NCBI GenBank assembly: GCA_900545625.1
Contig: UQZS01000051.1
Location: 1 to 12,980 of the forward strand
DNA length: 12,980 nt
Reading direction: 5' to 3'
From: an uncultured Oscillospiraceae bacterium
GTDB taxonomy: Bacteria; Bacillota; Clostridia; Oscillospirales; Acutalibacteraceae
The notes under the pieces were generated by a model. That model was not told the origin of the DNA. It was given only the letters and a program-made list of their open reading frames with translations, and made no database searches. Positions within the stretch are counted from its first letter, which is position 1; every line of letters starts with the position of its first letter. Position numbers and translations under genes: made by a program. Of this stretch, positions 6,689-12,980 are shown piece by piece.

Positions 6689-8047
6689 ATGGAATTGACG
6701 CTGCGGCAAATCGAACAGGCGACAGGCGGCAGGCTGTACGGTAAGGACGTGCGGCTTTCGAGCGTTGTCATCGACAGCCGCGAAGCGAAAGCAGGTGCGC
6801 TGTATGTCGCGATACGCGGCGAGCGGTTTGACGGGCACGACTTCTGCGAAGCTGCCGTGCAAAACGGCGCAGAAGCGGTCGTTTGCGAGAAAGAGCCCCG
6901 GACGAATATGCCGTACGTGCTGGTCAAAGACACCCGGCAGGCGCTTTTGGATATTGCGGGGCTTTATCGGGACACCCGCAAGGATGTAAAGCTGATCGCC
7001 GTTACAGGCAGCGTCGGAAAAACGACCACAAAAGAAATGACACATGCCGTGCTCGCGCAGAAATATAATACGCTCAAAACCGAGGGAAACCTCAATAACG
7101 AGATCGGTATGCCCAAAACGCTGTTCCGCATCACGCCGGAAACACAGGCCGCCGTCATTGAAATGGGCATGAACCATTTCGGCGAGATCGCGCGAATGAC
7201 CGCCGCCGCAAAGCCGGACGCGGCGATCATCACAAATATCGGTGTTTCGCATATCGAGTTTCTCGGCTCGCGCGACGGGATATTAAAGGCAAAGACCGAA
7301 GTCATCAACGGGATGCCCGTCGGAGCGCCGCTGCTTGTGAATGGCGATAACGACAAGCTAAAAGACTTTACAGATTCGCGCTGCCGCGTAGTACGTTTTG
7401 GGATCGATGCACGGCATGCGGATATCCGAGCGGAAGACATCGTGGAAGAAAACGGCGCTACACGCTTTACCGTGCGCTTTAACAATAGTGCGCAAAGCGT
7501 AAAGATCCCGCTTATAGGACGTCACCAGGTGTACAATGCGCTTGCGGCGTTCGGGGCGGGGCTGTTGTTCGATGTGCCGCCCGCCGAGATCGCCGAAGGG
7601 CTCGCCGCATACACGCCTGCGGGCATGCGCCAGCGCATCCGGCAGATAAGCGGGATCACCGTCATTGAGGACTGTTACAATGCAAGCCCCGATTCCCAAA
7701 AGGCGGCGCTGAACGTCCTTGCCCAAATCAGGGCTTCGCGGCATATCGCCGTGCTCGGTGATATGCTGGAGCTTGGCGCATATTCGGAGGAAGCGCATCG
7801 GCAGGTGGGCGCATACGCCGCGCATAGCGGGATAGACGCGCTGTACTGCTGCGGCACGGCGGCAAAAGCTATGGCAAAAGCCGCAGAGCATACCGTGCCG
7901 ACCGCATATTTTACAAATAAAGACGACCTGTTTGCCGCGTTGTCGGCGGCGCTGCGTCCGGGGGATGCGGTGCTGTTCAAGGCAAGCCGCGGCATGGCGT
8001 TCGAGGAAGTTATACAAAAACTCTATGGGGAGTGGGACGAGAAATGA
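6689..8047 (+). CDS. murF: UDP-MurNAc-tripeptide:D-Ala-D-Ala ligase MurF
   Basis: 452 residues, the normal length. MurF adds D-Ala-D-Ala to UDP-MurNAc-tripeptide, the last cytoplasmic step of nucleotide precursor synthesis. The N-terminal domain has VVIDSREAKAGALYVAIRGERFDGHDF. The ATPase domain has the P-loop TGSVGKTTTKE (G107 to T113; the S instead of N in the loop separates MurF from MurE), NLNNEIGMPKTLF, EMGMNHFGEI and ITNIGVSHIE. Later come NGDND, GRHQVYNALAA and the MurF-typical IEDCYNASPDS. The stop codon overlaps the mraY start (ATGA at 8044-8047). ATG 6689 is preceded by a purine-rich AAAGGGAAGAAA. The product goes to MraY, the next gene. Confidence 0.97.
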   Translation: MELTLRQIEQATGGRLYGKDVRLSSVVIDSREAKAGALYVAIRGERFDGHDFCEAAVQNGAEAVVCEKEPRTNMPYVLVKDTRQALLDIAGLYRDTRKDVKLIAVTGSVGKTTTKEMTHAVLAQKYNTLKTEGNLNNEIGMPKTLFRITPETQAAVIEMGMNHFGEIARMTAAAKPDAAIITNIGVSHIEFLGSRDGILKAKTEVINGMPVGAPLLVNGDNDKLKDFTDSRCRVVRFGIDARHADIRAEDIVEENGATRFTVRFNNSAQSVKIPLIGRHQVYNALAAFGAGLLFDVPPAEIAEGLAAYTPAGMRQRIRQISGITVIEDCYNASPDSQKAALNVLAQIRASRHIAVLGDMLELGAYSEEAHRQVGAYAAHSGIDALYCCGTAAKAMAKAAEHTVPTAYFTNKDDLFAALSAALRPGDAVLFKASRGMAFEEVIQKLYGEWDEK

Positions 8048-9075
8048 AGATACTCGCAGCTATCCTGCTGGCGGTCGCAATCGCCTTTTTGCTTTCATTT
8101 TTACTGGGCTTTGTTGTCATTCCGTGGCTGCGGAAGCTCAAATTCGGGCAGACAATTTTGGACATCGGCCCCGCGTGGCATAAATCCAAGCAGGGCACGC
8201 CTACCATGGGCGGTATCCTGTTCATCGTCGGCACGCTGGTCAGCTTCATCGTCGTGCTTGTGACGGATCATTTGCTCGGCGGCAATTTGTTTGAAAGCGG
8301 CAGCGTTGTTACCGACGGCGTGAAGGTCAAGCTGGTCGCAGGCGTGCTCATGGCTGTGGGCTTTGGGCTGATCGGCTTTGCGGATGATTACATCAAGGTC
8401 GTTAAAAAGCGCAACTTAGGACTCACCATTCTTCAAAAGTCTGTTGCGCAGATCGCGCTGATGCTCGCGTACCTCGCCGCGCTGTTCATGTCGGGCAATA
8501 CGTATATGTATATCCCGTTTGTCGGCAGCGTAGACCTCGGCTTTTTCTTCTGGTTCTTCGGTATGGCGGTCATATATGCCACTGTAAACGCTGTAAACTT
8601 TACAGATGGGATCGATGGCCTTTGCGGCTCGGTCACGGCTACGGTGGCGATCGCCTTTGCCGCTGCTGCGGCTTTGCGCGGGATGTTCGGCGCAAGTATT
8701 CTGGCCTGTGCACTGTTCGGCGGGTGCGCAGGGTATCTGATTTGGAACCATTATCCCGCAAAAGTGATGATGGGCGACACGGGCTCGATGTTTTTGGGCG
8801 GCATGGTGGTGGCGCTCGCGTATGCCGTCGACTGCCCGCTGATCATCCTTTGCTTCGGCGTCGTGTATGTGCTGGAATTTTTGTCCGACGTCTTGCAGAT
8901 CGGCTACTTCAAGGCGACGCACGGCAAGCGGATCTTCAAAATGGCGCCGATCCACCATCATTTTGAAATGTGCGGCTGGAAGGAAAAGAAGATCGTGGCC
9001 GTGTTCACGCTTGTAAATCTTTTAGGCTGCGCAGTCGGGCTTGCGTTGTTTTATTACGGCGTGATCGGGCAATAA
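8044..9075 (+). CDS. mraY: Phospho-MurNAc-pentapeptide transferase MraY
   Basis: 343 residues, a polytopic inner-membrane enzyme of the PNPT family. It transfers phospho-MurNAc-pentapeptide from UDP to undecaprenyl phosphate, making lipid I. The visible signatures are HKSKQGTPTMGG, the aspartate pair in FADDYIKV (D114, D115), NAVNFTDGIDGL (N185, D188), MGDTGSMFLGG (D245) and the cytoplasmic loop with APIHHHFE (H304-H306), all needed for Mg2+ and substrate binding. Many hydrophobic stretches suit the expected ten membrane segments. Start: ATG 8044, overlapping the murF stop by ATGA, so translation is probably coupled; an in-frame GTG at 8032 would add four residues and lacks a better ribosome binding site. 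In many clusters murD follows; here ftsW does, after 42 nt. Confidence 0.97.
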   Translation: MKILAAILLAVAIAFLLSFLLGFVVIPWLRKLKFGQTILDIGPAWHKSKQGTPTMGGILFIVGTLVSFIVVLVTDHLLGGNLFESGSVVTDGVKVKLVAGVLMAVGFGLIGFADDYIKVVKKRNLGLTILQKSVAQIALMLAYLAALFMSGNTYMYIPFVGSVDLGFFFWFFGMAVIYATVNAVNFTDGIDGLCGSVTATVAIAFAAAAALRGMFGASILACALFGGCAGYLIWNHYPAKVMMGDTGSMFLGGMVVALAYAVDCPLIILCFGVVYVLEFLSDVLQIGYFKATHGKRIFKMAPIHHHFEMCGWKEKKIVAVFTLVNLLGCAVGLALFYYGVIGQ

Positions 9076-9117
9076 TCAGAACATAGAATCTATTTACTGC
9101 ATTTGGGAGGCGGCAAA

Positions 9118-10407
9118 GTGGCGGACACTGCGGCAAGGCGGCGCAAAGCGGCACCGGCGGGCGCAAAGCATGCGCCGAAAGCGAAACGTCGGTGGGATTT
9201 CTTTGCGCTCGGACAACTGGATATTCCGTTTCTGCTGTTGGTCATCACGGTTTTGACCATCGGCCTTGTCATGCTGTTTTCTGCAAGCTACACCTATGCC
9301 TATTACAATGAGGGCGGTGACAGCGCCTATTACTTCAAGCGCCAGCTCGTGTTTGCGCTCGTCGGCGTGACGGCGATGCTCGTTGTCTCCAAAGTGCGGT
9401 ATGATTACTTTAAGCTGTTTGCGATTCCCGTGATGCTCGTGTCGTGGCTGCTGCTCATTATCGTGCTGTTCCTGCCCGCCGACCGCGGCTTCCATCGCTG
9501 GATCAATCTGGGATTATTCACGTTCCAGCCGTCGGAGATCGCAAAATTTGCGATCATCCTGTTCTGTGCGTGGAGCATGGACAAAAATCATAAAAAGATC
9601 GTCGGCAAGCAGGTCAACAACGCAAAGCTCAGCCGGATCGTGAAAGGGCTTTCAAACGGAAAAATCGTCGTGTACGAATCCTTTGTCATGCTTTGCTTTT
9701 ACGCTTTTATCATTGTATTTACCGCGGGGCTTGTTTATCTTGAAAACCACCTGTCGGGCACGCTTTTGCTGCTTGCCATCGGCGTTGTTATGATGTTTTT
9801 GGGCGAGGTCAAACGCCATTGGTTCGTGCTCATCGGCATTGTTGCGGTGATCGCAGTCGTGTTCTTTGTGCTGAACCCCGAGATTCTCGAAAAATACGCG
9901 GGCGAGCGCATCACGGCGTGGCTCGATAAGGACTATGAGCCGCTCGGTGCGCGCTGGCAGACGAACAACTCCCTGTATGCCATCGGCTCCGGCGGACTGT
10001 TCGGCGTAGGGCTCGGCAATTCCAAGCAGAAGCACCTGTATGTATCCGAGCCGCAAAACGATTTTATTTTCGCCATCGTCTGCGAAGAGCTCGGTTTTAT
10101 CCGCGCGGCGGGCATTTTGCTTTTGTTCCTTTTATTGGTGCTGCGCGGCGTAGTGATCGGTTTGCGCGCAAAGGACCGCTTCGGGGCGCTGCTCTCTATG
10201 GGCATTGTGTTCCAGGTGGGGCTGCAAACGGCGCTGAACATTGCCGTTGTAACCGACGCGCTGCCGAATACAGGCATCAGCCTGCCGTTTTTCAGCTACG
10301 GCGGCACATCCTTGATGATGCTGCTGTTTGAAATGGGGATCGTGCTTTCGGTCTCACGCTATTCCAGACTCGAAAAAGCGGACACAAGTGGGGTGTTCAA
10401 AGCATGA
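9118..10407 (+). CDS. ftsW: Septal peptidoglycan polymerase FtsW (SEDS family)
   Basis: 429 residues from GTG 9118, which follows GGGAGG (9105-9110) by 7 nt; a TTG at 9103 is in frame but its codons contain the ribosome binding site. FtsW is the membrane glycosyltransferase that polymerises lipid II at the septum with its partner class B PBP. Residues 1-35 are a basic, alanine-rich cytosolic tail. Family motifs: LVMLFSASYTYAYY, FHRWINLGLFTFQPSEIAKF, GNSKQKHLYVSEPQNDFIFAIVCEELG and TGISLPFFSYGGTSLMM. D315 in the NDFIFA motif matches the catalytic aspartate of RodA/FtsW. The usual PDLGT motif is ENHLSGT here. A cytosolic loop of about 35 residues (from KNHKKIVGK) is longer than in E. coli. SpoVE is a close relative and cannot be excluded, but context favours FtsW. 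The stop overlaps the murG start (ATGA). Confidence 0.93.
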   Translation: MADTAARRRKAAPAGAKHAPKAKRRWDFFALGQLDIPFLLLVITVLTIGLVMLFSASYTYAYYNEGGDSAYYFKRQLVFALVGVTAMLVVSKVRYDYFKLFAIPVMLVSWLLLIIVLFLPADRGFHRWINLGLFTFQPSEIAKFAIILFCAWSMDKNHKKIVGKQVNNAKLSRIVKGLSNGKIVVYESFVMLCFYAFIIVFTAGLVYLENHLSGTLLLLAIGVVMMFLGEVKRHWFVLIGIVAVIAVVFFVLNPEILEKYAGERITAWLDKDYEPLGARWQTNNSLYAIGSGGLFGVGLGNSKQKHLYVSEPQNDFIFAIVCEELGFIRAAGILLLFLLLVLRGVVIGLRAKDRFGALLSMGIVFQVGLQTALNIAVVTDALPNTGISLPFFSYGGTSLMMLLFEMGIVLSVSRYSRLEKADTSGVFKA

Positions 10408-11528
10408 AGGTCGTATTCGCCGCCGGGGGCACCGGCGGACATATCAATCCGGCGCTTGCGGCGGCAGGGGAACTGCGCGCCCGCTTCCCGGAAGCAGAGA
10501 TCCTGTTTATTGGGACGGAAGATCACATGGAAGCGCGTTTGGTGCCCGCAGCGGGCTTTGCCTTTCAAACCATCGCGATCGAGGGCTTCCAGCGTAAACT
10601 GTCACTGCAAAACCTGAAACGCAACCTGCATACGGTAAATCTGCTTTTGCATTCTACAGGTGCGGTCAAAAAGATTTTGCGTGACTTTGCACCGGATGCG
10701 GCAGTGGGCTTCGGCGGCTATGTCAGCGGACCCGTCATCCGCACGGCGGCAAAGCTCGGTATCAAGACCGCCATCCACGAGCAAAACGCCTATCCCGGTG
10801 TAACGAACAAGGCGCTTGCAAAATCCGTGGATCGCGTTATGCTGACGGTCGAGGCGGCCTCGGCGCACCTGACCTGTAAAAATCCGCCCGTGGTGACGGG
10901 GCTGCCCGTGCGCCGCGAAATTTTAGCGACGGATCGGGATTTTGCCCGCGCAAAACTGGGCGTGCCCGACGATGCGCTGTTGGTGCTGTCAATGGGCGGC
11001 AGTCTCGGCGCAAAGGCGATCAACGAAGCGGTCGTGGGGCTCATTGCCGCGCGCTGGCAGCAGAAAAATCTGATGTTCCTGCACGCGACGGGCAAATACG
11101 GCAAATGGGTGCCCGACAAACTTCGAGAGATGGGCGTGCCGGCGGACGCCAAAAACGTAACGGTGCGCGAATATATCGACGACATGGACACCTGTCTGCC
11201 TGCGGCGGATCTCGTCATCGGCAGGGCGGGGGCGTCCTCCCTTGCCGAGATCGAGGCGACGGGCAAGGCTTCTATCCTGATCCCGTCCCCGAACGTTGCG
11301 GAAAATCACCAGTATCACAACGCCATGGCGCTTGTCAATAACAACGCCGCGCGTATATTAGAAGAAAAAGATCTTACCGCACAGTCGCTGACCGCGCTTG
11401 CGGATGAACTTTTGCAAGACCCCGAAGCGCTGAAAACGATTGGGGAAAATGCGCACAAAATGGCGGTGCTTGATTCTGCAAAGGTGATTTGCGATATTAT
11501 TGTTGATCTCGTAAAAAGCGGCGGCTGA
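10404..11528 (+). CDS. murG: Lipid II synthase MurG (UDP-GlcNAc transferase)
   Basis: 374 residues. MurG is a peripheral GT-B glycosyltransferase (family GT28) on the inner face of the membrane that adds GlcNAc to lipid I to make lipid II. N-terminal domain: AAGGTGGHINPALAAA (G8 to H13 region, lipid I/diphosphate loop), FGGYVSGP and HEQNAYPGVTNKALA. C-terminal nucleotide-binding domain: SMGGSLGAKAINEAV, GRAGASSLAEIEATGK and IPSPNVAENHQYHNA, which contain the UDP-GlcNAc contacts. ATG 10404 overlaps the ftsW stop by ATGA, with a GTGGGGTG sequence at 10388-10395 as the ribosome binding site inside ftsW. ftsW and murG are therefore probably translated in a coupled way. A 75-nt structured spacer separates it from murA. 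Confidence 0.97.
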   Translation: MKVVFAAGGTGGHINPALAAAGELRARFPEAEILFIGTEDHMEARLVPAAGFAFQTIAIEGFQRKLSLQNLKRNLHTVNLLLHSTGAVKKILRDFAPDAAVGFGGYVSGPVIRTAAKLGIKTAIHEQNAYPGVTNKALAKSVDRVMLTVEAASAHLTCKNPPVVTGLPVRREILATDRDFARAKLGVPDDALLVLSMGGSLGAKAINEAVVGLIAARWQQKNLMFLHATGKYGKWVPDKLREMGVPADAKNVTVREYIDDMDTCLPAADLVIGRAGASSLAEIEATGKASILIPSPNVAENHQYHNAMALVNNNAARILEEKDLTAQSLTALADELLQDPEALKTIGENAHKMAVLDSAKVICDIIVDLVKSGG

Positions 11529-11532
11529 ACCG

Positions 11533-11603
11533 AATTCCGGCATCCCGCATAGTATGGAGCGCAGAGGATTTTTCCTCCTTCCTACGATAGGGGTGCCGAA
11601 GTT
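11533..11603 (+). promoter_or_regulatory. Nested RNA fold covering the murA ribosome binding site
   Basis: The murG-murA gap can fold almost entirely. Outer stem: CGGCATCCC (11538-11546) with GGGGTGCCG (11590-11598), nine pairs including one G-U, extended by TT/AA and AA/TT (11533-11536 with 11599-11603) with one bulge on each side. Middle stem: GTATGGA (11552-11558) with TCCTAC (11580-11585), one bulge. Inner stem: GAGGA (11564-11568) with TCCTC (11573-11577), loop TTTT. The murA ribosome binding site AGGGG (11589-11593) lies mostly in the outer stem, and the stem ends at the base before the start codon. I read it as a possible translation switch for murA; no ligand or protein is known. Confidence 0.5.
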
Positions 11604-12980
11604 ATGGAAAAAATCATCATTCACGGGCAAAAACGGCTGTGTGGGGAGATCGAAGTTCACGGCTCCAAAAACAGCGCCCTGCCGATTTTAGCTGCCGCGT
11701 CGCTCGTAGACGGTGTGTCGGAGATACATAACTGCCCGCAGCTTTCCGATGTAGACGCGGCGATCCACATTTTACAGCATCTCGGCTGTAAGGTCGCGCG
11801 CGACGGTCATACCGTCACGGTGGATTCCACCGGTATGAACGGCTATGAGATCCCCGACCGCCTGATGCGCGAAATGCGTTCGTCGGTCGTCTTTCTTGGG
11901 GCGATCCTCGGGCGGGCAAAGCATGCGCGCCTTTGCGCCCCGGGCGGGTGCGAGATCGGGCTGCGCCCGATCGACCTGCATATTTCCGCTATGGAGCAGC
12001 TCGGCGCCGAGCTTAAAGAAGAGGGCGGCCGGCTGGAATTCACCGTGCCAAAAGAACTTTCGGGCGCGCGAATCACGCTTTCGTTCCCCAGTGTCGGCGC
12101 TACGGAAAACATCCTGCTCGCCGCCGCGACGGCAACGGGCAGGACGGTGCTGCAAAACGCCGCGCGCGAGCCGGAGATCAGTGACCTTGCGGATTTTTTG
12201 AACGGCTGCGGGGCGCGTATCCACGGCGCGGGGGACAGCACTATTATCATCGATGGCGTAAAGCGTTTAAGCGGCACGGGGCACACGGTCATCCCCGACC
12301 GCATCGCCGCATCCACATATCTGCTTGCGGGCGCAGTGACGCAGGGGCGTATTTGCGTTAAGGATATCATACCCGCGCACCTCGGTGCGCTGCTGCCCGT
12401 GATGAAGGAAGCGGGCTGCGATATCACCGCCAGCGGCAGGTGGATCTGCATGAGTGCGCCGCCGCGCCTGCACCGCGTCAAAATGACGCGCACCATGCCG
12501 TATCCGGGCTTTCCGACCGATGTGCAGGCGCCGCTTTCCGCAATGCTGACCGTTGCGGACGGCACTTCCGTGATTATTGAAAACATTTTCGAAAGCCGCT
12601 ATAAGCACGCCGCCGAGCTGCTGCGATTCGGCGCAAAGATCAGCGTCGAGGGCCGAATGGAGGTCATTGAGGGCGTACCGCGCCTTTTGGGGACGCAGGT
12701 CGTCGCCCCCGATCTTCGCGGCGGGTTCGCCCTGATCTTGGCGGGGCTTGCGGCGCACGGCGAAACGGTCGTGCGCGGTGTGGAGCATATAGACAGAGGG
12801 TACGAAAAGCCCGAGCAGATCCTGCGATCTCTCGGTGCGGACATACAAAGGATCCAGGATGATGAAGAAGAAGGTTTCGGAAAACACAAGGAAAACGAAT
12901 ACGGCACAGAGCCGAACGCCCCGGCAGACATCGGCTCGGCAAAAAACGACATCAAGGCAGACGCCGCCGCGCCAGACGAA
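11604..12980 (+). CDS. murA: UDP-GlcNAc 1-carboxyvinyltransferase MurA, with extended tail (cut by window edge)
   Basis: 459 residues with no stop codon before the right edge. MurA transfers enolpyruvate from PEP to UDP-GlcNAc, the first committed step of peptidoglycan synthesis, and is the fosfomycin target. Seen: HGSKNSALPILAAA with K22-N23 at the active site, APGGCEIGLRPIDLH with the PEP-binding cysteine C116 (Cys115 in E. coli), SVGATENILLAA, YPGFPTDVQAPL with the catalytic-type aspartate, DLRGGFALILAGL and HIDRGYEKPEQ with the conserved arginine. The usual MurA end is near residue 417 (LGADIQRI). After it the frame continues for at least 42 acidic, low-complexity residues that overlap an ftsQ-like start in the +1 frame. 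ATG 11604 has AGGGG 10 nt upstream. The enzyme part is complete; whether the tail is translated as shown is uncertain. Confidence 0.94.
   Translation, partial: MEKIIIHGQKRLCGEIEVHGSKNSALPILAAASLVDGVSEIHNCPQLSDVDAAIHILQHLGCKVARDGHTVTVDSTGMNGYEIPDRLMREMRSSVVFLGAILGRAKHARLCAPGGCEIGLRPIDLHISAMEQLGAELKEEGGRLEFTVPKELSGARITLSFPSVGATENILLAAATATGRTVLQNAAREPEISDLADFLNGCGARIHGAGDSTIIIDGVKRLSGTGHTVIPDRIAASTYLLAGAVTQGRICVKDIIPAHLGALLPVMKEAGCDITASGRWICMSAPPRLHRVKMTRTMPYPGFPTDVQAPLSAMLTVADGTSVIIENIFESRYKHAAELLRFGAKISVEGRMEVIEGVPRLLGTQVVAPDLRGGFALILAGLAAHGETVVRGVEHIDRGYEKPEQILRSLGADIQRIQDDEEEGFGKHKENEYGTEPNAPADIGSAKNDIKADAAAPDE
12859..12980 (+). CDS. ftsQ: Probable start of FtsQ/DivIB cell division protein (cut by window edge)
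   Basis: In the frame +1 to murA, ATG ATG at 12859-12864 follows AAAGGA (12847-12852) by 6 or 9 nt. It opens a reading frame that stays open to the edge (40 codons). The peptide starts MMKKKVSENTRKTNTAQSRT and goes on with many R, Q, T and S residues, a highly basic tail with no acidic residue after E8. Such tails are typical of the cytosolic N-terminus of DivIB/FtsQ in Firmicutes, which precedes a single membrane segment and POTRA domain; neither is reached here. ftsQ after murA is a common order in Clostridia. It overlaps the open murA frame by at least 122 nt. The call rests on context, ribosome binding site and composition only. Confidence 0.55.
   Translation, partial: MMKKKVSENTRKTNTAQSRTPRQTSARQKTTSRQTPPRQT

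Noticed and set aside
9103..9117. Longer N-terminus for FtsW from TTG 9103
   Set aside because: The extra codons contain the GGGAGG ribosome binding site that serves GTG 9118.
1..12980. CRISPR arrays, tRNA or rRNA genes, insertion sequences, phage or defence genes
   Set aside because: I read the window for repeat arrays, cloverleaf-like stretches and transposase or integrase motifs and saw none; the gene content is housekeeping apart from the partial amidohydrolase.

Overview
This window holds the front part of a division and cell wall (dcw) gene cluster. It most likely comes from a Gram-positive member of the Bacillota, class Clostridia. The reasons are: the order mraZ, rsmH, ftsL-like, PASTA-domain class B penicillin-binding protein, murE, murF, mraY, ftsW, murG, murA, ftsQ-like; strong AGGAGG-type ribosome binding sites in front of GTG and TTG starts; two PASTA domains on the PBP; and a MurE carrying the DNPR motif of meso-diaminopimelate ligases. 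The DNA is moderately GC-rich by eye. No genus can be named from the sequence alone.

Layout. Positions 1-547 (minus strand) encode the N-terminal 182 residues of a YtcJ-like amidohydrolase that runs off the left edge; it diverges from the cluster and looks unrelated to it. Positions 548-910 form a divergent intergenic region with three inverted repeats, a near-consensus sigma-A promoter (TTGCAA, 17 bp, TATAAT) and a leader with a direct repeat and a small hairpin. From 911 to the right edge all genes are on the plus strand and closely packed: mraZ, rsmH, ftsL-like, pbp, murE, murF, mraY, ftsW, murG, murA (no stop codon reached) and the probable start of ftsQ/divIB in another frame. murF/mraY and ftsW/murG overlap by ATGA, implying translational coupling.

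How the genes work together. MurE and MurF complete the UDP-MurNAc-pentapeptide. MraY loads it on undecaprenyl phosphate (lipid I) and MurG adds GlcNAc (lipid II). FtsW polymerises lipid II and the class B PBP cross-links it at the septum, with the FtsL-like and FtsQ-like proteins as bitopic divisome partners. MurA commits UDP-GlcNAc to the pathway. MraZ is the likely transcriptional regulator of the cluster and RsmH methylates 16S rRNA. murD is absent from its common place between mraY and ftsW.

The coding content is ordinary. The less ordinary points are non-coding or at gene ends: a nested, potentially RBS-hiding RNA fold filling the murG-murA spacer; a MurA frame that continues past its normal end as an acidic tail while a basic ftsQ-like start lies in the +1 frame; a long hairpin plus a second T-tract hairpin in the unusually large ftsL-pbp gap; and two hairpins between pbp and murE. 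No RNA genes, mobile elements or CRISPR arrays were seen.
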